This document shows positions 52,101-54,453 of a stretch of DNA of 54,453 nucleotides, in pieces. The notes beneath the pieces were generated by a model. It saw nothing but the letters and a program-made list of their open reading frames with translations, was not told the DNA's origin and did no database searches. The first letter of the stretch is position 1. Every line of letters begins with the position of its first letter. Source of the DNA: Agaribacterium haliotis (GTDB taxonomy: Bacteria; Pseudomonadota; Gammaproteobacteria; Pseudomonadales; Cellvibrionaceae); the NCBI RefSeq assembly GCF_002312815.1, contig NZ_NKQJ01000018.1:1-54453 (forward strand). The letters are read 5' to 3'. The position numbers and the translations under genes were made by a program.

Positions 52101-52312
52101 TTAATCTGTTCTTCAATCGGCGTTGTAACAGTTTGCGCAACGGTTTGTGCGTTGGCACCTCGGTAAGTGGCGACCACTTGCACCGTAGGCGGAGCGATCT
52201 CTGGGTATTGGGCGATAGGCAGGGTTGGAATACTGATAACACCAGCCAATACAATAACGATGGAAATGACCGAGCAAAAAATAGGTCGATTAATAATAAA
52301 CTGGCTAAACAT
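49181..52312 (-). CDS. AcrB-like RND multidrug efflux pump (HAE1)
   Basis: A 1043-residue pump of the AcrB/MexB class: FINRPIFCSVISIVIVLAG start, AQYPEIAPPTVQVVATYRGA and VEEQINGVEGM-type porter region, TM4 GLVLAIGLVVDDAIVVVENI (two Asp of the proton relay), TM10 GLAAKNAILIVQFAND (catalytic Lys), FVPEEDEGYVVV in the second porter half. It exports lipophilic drugs or toxins in exchange for protons. It ends at the shared terminator with csrA and follows the fusion protein gene by 58 bp. No TolC gene is adjacent. Confidence 0.94.
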   Translation of the reverse strand: MFSQFIINRPIFCSVISIVIVLAGVISIPTLPIAQYPEIAPPTVQVVATYRGANAQTVAQTVTTPIEEQINGVEGMISISSTSTDNGVSTITVTFEIGYDLDIAAVDVQNRVAMAQSSLPSQVIDYGIDIKKKSSEMVLMLTMISPDNSRDLQFISNYASIYVVDSLKRVPGVGSVTIFGERTYAMRIWLDVETMAGYGITSADVSAAIQAQNVIAPVGSIGMPPSGGKQVMDYVVQAKGRLSSVEEFEQIIVRTNDDGSLIYLKDLAQLELGAENYMTSNKFDATSTVGLGVYQLPDANSLKVAERVSAAMEELKRDFPSGVDYQLPFDTTDFVREAVSEVVWTLLIALALVIVVVFVFLQSWRVTLIPVIAIPVSIVGTFALIAAMGFSINLLTLFGLVLAIGLVVDDAIVVVENISRLMEDEGMSAKDAALKSMGEVFGPVTASTLVMMAVFIPAAFMPGLTGQLYQQFALTIACSLALSWIVAMSFAPSMSAKILKQGSEAPTASWAKAFNKRFDALTERYMKAVKVSLKRRRLALSVLAVISAVTAFMFFWVPTGFVPEEDEGYVVVSVQMPSGTALDRAQQIVDGVAEIIRSVDGVEHTAEITGFDLLTGSSIYNAGTIFVLLEDYDQRNSDSSADNIIKKLRVLLSDVEGGLALPFNAPPIQGLSSTGGFEFVVEDRAGAGEQALWGTTWAMIGYAKQHISQLSPMFSTFQVDSPRLYVDIDAKKAMQKGVALSDIYQTMQANLGSMYINDFNKYNQTYKVYIQAKQDQRSSEEDIGRLYVRNYQHEMIPLSEFVQIERQAAANIVTRYNLFNAAHVMGAPAPGHSSGQAMFIIEKLSEKMLPSGFGYEWTGVAYQQEKAGNTAPLIFGLALILVFLIIAALYESWILPAVILLSVPLAMFGALSFQWLRGLQNDVYCQIALIMLIGLAAKNAILIVQFANDKVAEGKNSVEAVLYACKTRLRPILMTAFAFILGVAPLVVATGAGAGSRHSLGTAVFGGMLLSTILSLLIVPVLYVVFERWRESKSEPEQQSNQS

Positions 52313-52370
52313 TTACTGACGCTCTCCGTGAGTCATTTACAGCAAAATACAAACTAGGTGCCCACAACCA

Positions 52371-53615
52371 CTAAGAGCTGGCGGCTGTTTCTGGGCTCGC
52401 GGATGCTGAGGGGCTTGGACTGATAAGCGGGCTTGGGCTTGGGCTTGGGCTTGGGCTTGGCAGCGCAAGTACAGTAGCGGGCTTCGGCAATGTATGTGTT
52501 TGATCTGCTTTGGGCGCAACGGTAATACCTTCGCGCATAAGCATTAAATGCCCGGCTACAATTTTATCGCTCGCGCTCAAGCCTTTACTGATAACCTGCC
52601 AGCCATCTATTTTTGCACCTGGCTGAACTTCTTTGCGCTGCAGTTTATTGTCTTTATCGATGGTGAAAACGTAGGTTCCTTCAAGGTCTTGCTTCAATAC
52701 ATATTCGGGAATCAACAACGCATCTTTCTGGCTGCCGACCTGCAGATCAACGGTGCCAAATTGCCCGGGAAATAAGCGCTTGTCGGGGTTGGCTATGCTC
52801 GCACGCATTTGAATTGTTCCGGTGCTCGACGATACCTGGTTATCGATGAAATCTAGCGCTCCGATAAAACTTAAGTTTTCTTTGCCTTTTAAACGAAAGC
52901 GAACAGGCAAGCCGCCTTGTTCAGCCCTGGCTTTCATTACCGCTTGTAATTCCGTCGATGCGACGCTGAAATAGAGGTATATCGGGTCAAGCTGCACCAT
53001 CGACGTCAACACCGTTTTTTTATCGGTTCCGACAAGGTCGCCAACATCGTACAAAGTGCGACTAATACGACCACTAAATGGCGCGGCGATATGGGTATAA
53101 CTTAGGTTTTTACTCGCCTCTGTTAGCTGGGCTTGCGCCTTTAGCATGCGCCCTTTGGTCTGCTCCATATGCAGACGCTCATTGTCTACTTGTTCTTTTG
53201 AAACCGCATTCGTCTTTAACAGGCGCTCATAGCGCGACAGCTCCAGTTGAGCCTGCTCCAGATCTGCCGTTGCAATATTGACTTCGGCTCTCGCCTGCTC
53301 GACCTCTGCCTGATTGGTGGTAAATTCAATGGTATAAAGTGGCTGGCCTTGCTCAACATCCTGACCATCGATAAATAATATTTCTTCGACATAACCTGGA
53401 GTGCGGGCGGTAATATCGACATCGAGCGTTGCAGATGTATTCGCTGCGTAATGGAGAAATGCCGGTACTGTCAGCTTTTGCGGCTGAATAAACGGCGCTT
53501 GCTGTGGAGGCAAACTTGAAGGGTGTTTGTTACAAGCGCTAATTGTACTAAGAAGCAAAGCTGCAAATCCCCAAGCAAGAGTATGGGGGAAAGTTTGCAC
53601 AAGACGTCGACGCAT
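52371..53615 (-). CDS. RND membrane-fusion lipoprotein (AcrA-like)
   Basis: A 414-residue adaptor, lipidated: WGFAALLLSTISAC is the signal with lipobox (ISAC). Lipoyl halves (TARTPGYVEEILFIDGQDVE and NLSYTHIAAPFSGRISRTLY) flank a helical hairpin (EVEQARAEVNIATADLEQAQ). The last 40 residues are an extra Ser/Pro tail (SPSPSPSPSP and SPSPSASASP) not usual for the family. It pairs with the AcrB-like pump downstream. The ATG at 53615 follows AAAGGA by 9 nt; an ATG at 53624 is too close. Confidence 0.9.
   Translation of the reverse strand: MRRRLVQTFPHTLAWGFAALLLSTISACNKHPSSLPPQQAPFIQPQKLTVPAFLHYAANTSATLDVDITARTPGYVEEILFIDGQDVEQGQPLYTIEFTTNQAEVEQARAEVNIATADLEQAQLELSRYERLLKTNAVSKEQVDNERLHMEQTKGRMLKAQAQLTEASKNLSYTHIAAPFSGRISRTLYDVGDLVGTDKKTVLTSMVQLDPIYLYFSVASTELQAVMKARAEQGGLPVRFRLKGKENLSFIGALDFIDNQVSSSTGTIQMRASIANPDKRLFPGQFGTVDLQVGSQKDALLIPEYVLKQDLEGTYVFTIDKDNKLQRKEVQPGAKIDGWQVISKGLSASDKIVAGHLMLMREGITVAPKADQTHTLPKPATVLALPSPSPSPSPSPLISPSPSASASPETAASS
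52428..52459 (-). repeat. Hexanucleotide repeat coding the Ser-Pro tail
   Basis: GGGCTT repeats five times in tandem (minus strand AAGCCC), coding for alternating Ser and Pro in the MFP tail. It can change length without a frameshift. Confidence 0.75.
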
Positions 53616-53936
53616 GATTTTCATTCCTTTGGCAAGCGAGAAGGCTAGGTTAGCAGAAAGCAAGCAAAAAATATGCGTTGATTACAACATGCACGCATGC
53701 ACTTGATGCAAATTAGCTAATGATAAAAGCGACCAAATCACACTTAACCATTAAATTAAAGTGCAAGAAAATTTCAATACAGGAACTAAAGCAAGTAATA
53801 AACATCAAATTACTGACGCGATAGGCCACGCTGTATGCGTTTGGCCCATTACGGCTAACACCTCCCCAAGTAGCAAATAGCGATACGCAACAGAAAAACT
53901 TGGGATAGTTTTCCTCAGTAATGAAAGGAGTTGTAT

Positions 53937-54149
53937 ATGTTGGTACTAACTCGTAAAAAAGGTGAAATATTGATGGTCGGTGACGACGTAGTCATCACTT
54001 TCTTAGAGTCGCGCGGCAACCAAGTTAAAGTAGGCATTGAGGCGCCAAGAAATATCGCCATACATCGCAAAGAAATCTACGACCGAATAAAGGCAGAAAA
54101 GGATGCCAGCTCAAGAGCAAACACTTTCCATACACACATATCGCATTAA
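53937..54149 (+). CDS. csrA: Carbon storage regulator CsrA/RsmA, copy 2
   Basis: A 70-residue copy. The first ~56 residues match copy 1 (48862) almost exactly (K for R at 8, I for V at 11, N for D at 40, K for Q). The tail is different ([14 protein letters not shown]). AAAGGAG lies 7 nt before the ATG; the leader holds ACTTGGGAT as copy 1 does. The two genes flank the AcrAB-like operon, consistent with a tandem duplication around it. Confidence 0.95.
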   Translation: MLVLTRKKGEILMVGDDVVITFLESRGNQVKVGIEAPRNIAIHRKEIYDRIKAEKDASSRANTFHTHISH

Positions 54150-54341
54150 CACTGAAATTAGCCTGCAGTTTTCTAAATCATAAATAATCATCAAGCCTTA
54201 AGTCAGTCAGCGCTGGCTCAAGGCTCAGCTGATCCCGACGCATTTCCCCTCCTGCCGCTCCTTCAGAGCAGGGATACTTAGCATCTCCCTGGATACACAT
54301 TACGCCCTAAGATAGTGAAAAATTGTAGTTCGCCCCCTAAT
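54150..54341. other. Spacer between csrA copy 2 and the rRNA terminators
   Basis: About 190 bp with no gene, tRNA or repeat that I can recognise. The csrA transcript probably ends at the paired terminators just downstream, which are bidirectional. Confidence 0.4.
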
Positions 54342-54376
54342 AAAAAAGCCCTGACCGCAATAGCGATCAGGGCTTT
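54342..54376 (-). terminator. Second terminator of the rRNA operon
   Basis: GCCCTGACCGC and GCGATCAGGGC pair (one G-T) around AATA. The T run (complement of TAAAAAA) lies on the minus strand, so it ends a transcript coming from the right, in tandem with the terminator at 54391. Confidence 0.8.
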
Positions 54377-54390
54377 CGACAAGCAGACAT

Positions 54391-54424
54391 AAAAAAAGGC
54401 CCATCCTTTCGGATGAGCCTTTTT
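54391..54424 (-). terminator. First terminator of the rRNA operon
   Basis: AGGCCCATCC and GGATGAGCCT (one G-T) form a stem around TTTC with T runs on either side. It follows the 5S rRNA end within 10 nt on the minus strand. Confidence 0.85.
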
Positions 54425-54430
54425 GAATAA

Positions 54431-54453
54431 GAGCCTGACGATGACCTACTCTC
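54431..54453 (-). rRNA. rrf: 5S rRNA gene, 3' end only (partial)
   Basis: On the minus strand the last bases read GAGAGTAGGTCATCGTCAGG followed by CTC, the conserved 3' end of gammaproteobacterial 5S rRNA. The rest lies beyond the right edge, so an rRNA operon is transcribed toward this window and stops at the two terminators. Confidence 0.85.

Overview
This window looks like a chromosomal segment of a marine gammaproteobacterium. The evidence is a CsrA pair, RsgA, a YjjP/YjjB pair, a TesA/YbbA/YbbP block, sigma-54 two-component regulation, several export pumps and moderate GC. A Cellvibrionales-type organism would fit, but that is inference and no ribosomal sequence long enough to place it is present. 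Only the last ~23 nt of a 5S rRNA gene (minus strand) enters the window at its right edge.

Layout, left to right. Positions 1-1178 hold the remains of an integron-type cassette array: two attC-like foldback sites, a helix-hairpin-helix cassette and an inverted RelE/ParD-type toxin-antitoxin cassette, with no integrase in view. The array is capped by a 263-bp TA-flanked inverted-repeat element (MITE). An RND pump with its membrane-fusion protein follows (1484-5820). Next is a ParA ATPase diverging from an H1-like lysine-rich protein and a ribbon-helix-helix protein (6207-7707). A quinol-type nitric oxide reductase split into two overlapping cistrons comes next (8635-10889). Then come the YbbA/YbbP ABC exporter with divergent tesA, the YjjB/YjjP exporter, an ArsR/SRPBCC operon, an orphan periplasmic binding protein, a GST/PNPOx-like operon with a divergent LysR gene, a second LysR gene, a methyltransferase, an AraC/VOC pair and RsgA (to 26092).

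The middle (26.1-35.6 kb) is accessory in character. It holds a decayed MITE, an intact IS256-family element with a perfect 8-bp target duplication, a large acidic lipoprotein with ten exact 21-bp repeats, a delta-class carbonic anhydrase, a frameshifted PepSY-type remnant, an aldo/keto reductase, a family-3 binding protein, a flavodoxin-like protein and a second 263-bp MITE copy.

From 35.6 to 45.4 kb there is a complete MacAB/TolC-like efflux operon with an NtrY/NtrX-like two-component system. A sigma-54 promoter candidate plus paired direct repeats lies upstream of the efflux operon, so the regulator probably controls the pump. The rest holds a YlqF GTPase, a thioesterase, a second orphan binding protein paralogous to the first, and an AcrAB-like RND pump sandwiched between two near-identical csrA genes.

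The most unusual items are the ParA/H1-like/RHH module with palindromes in its shared promoter region, the split nitric oxide reductase, the MITE family in four states of decay, the sigma-54 wiring of the ABC pump, the paired AACC-N4-GGTT operators around an apparently leaderless arsR-family gene, and the twin csrA genes. All assignments rest on reading motifs by eye; no database search was run.
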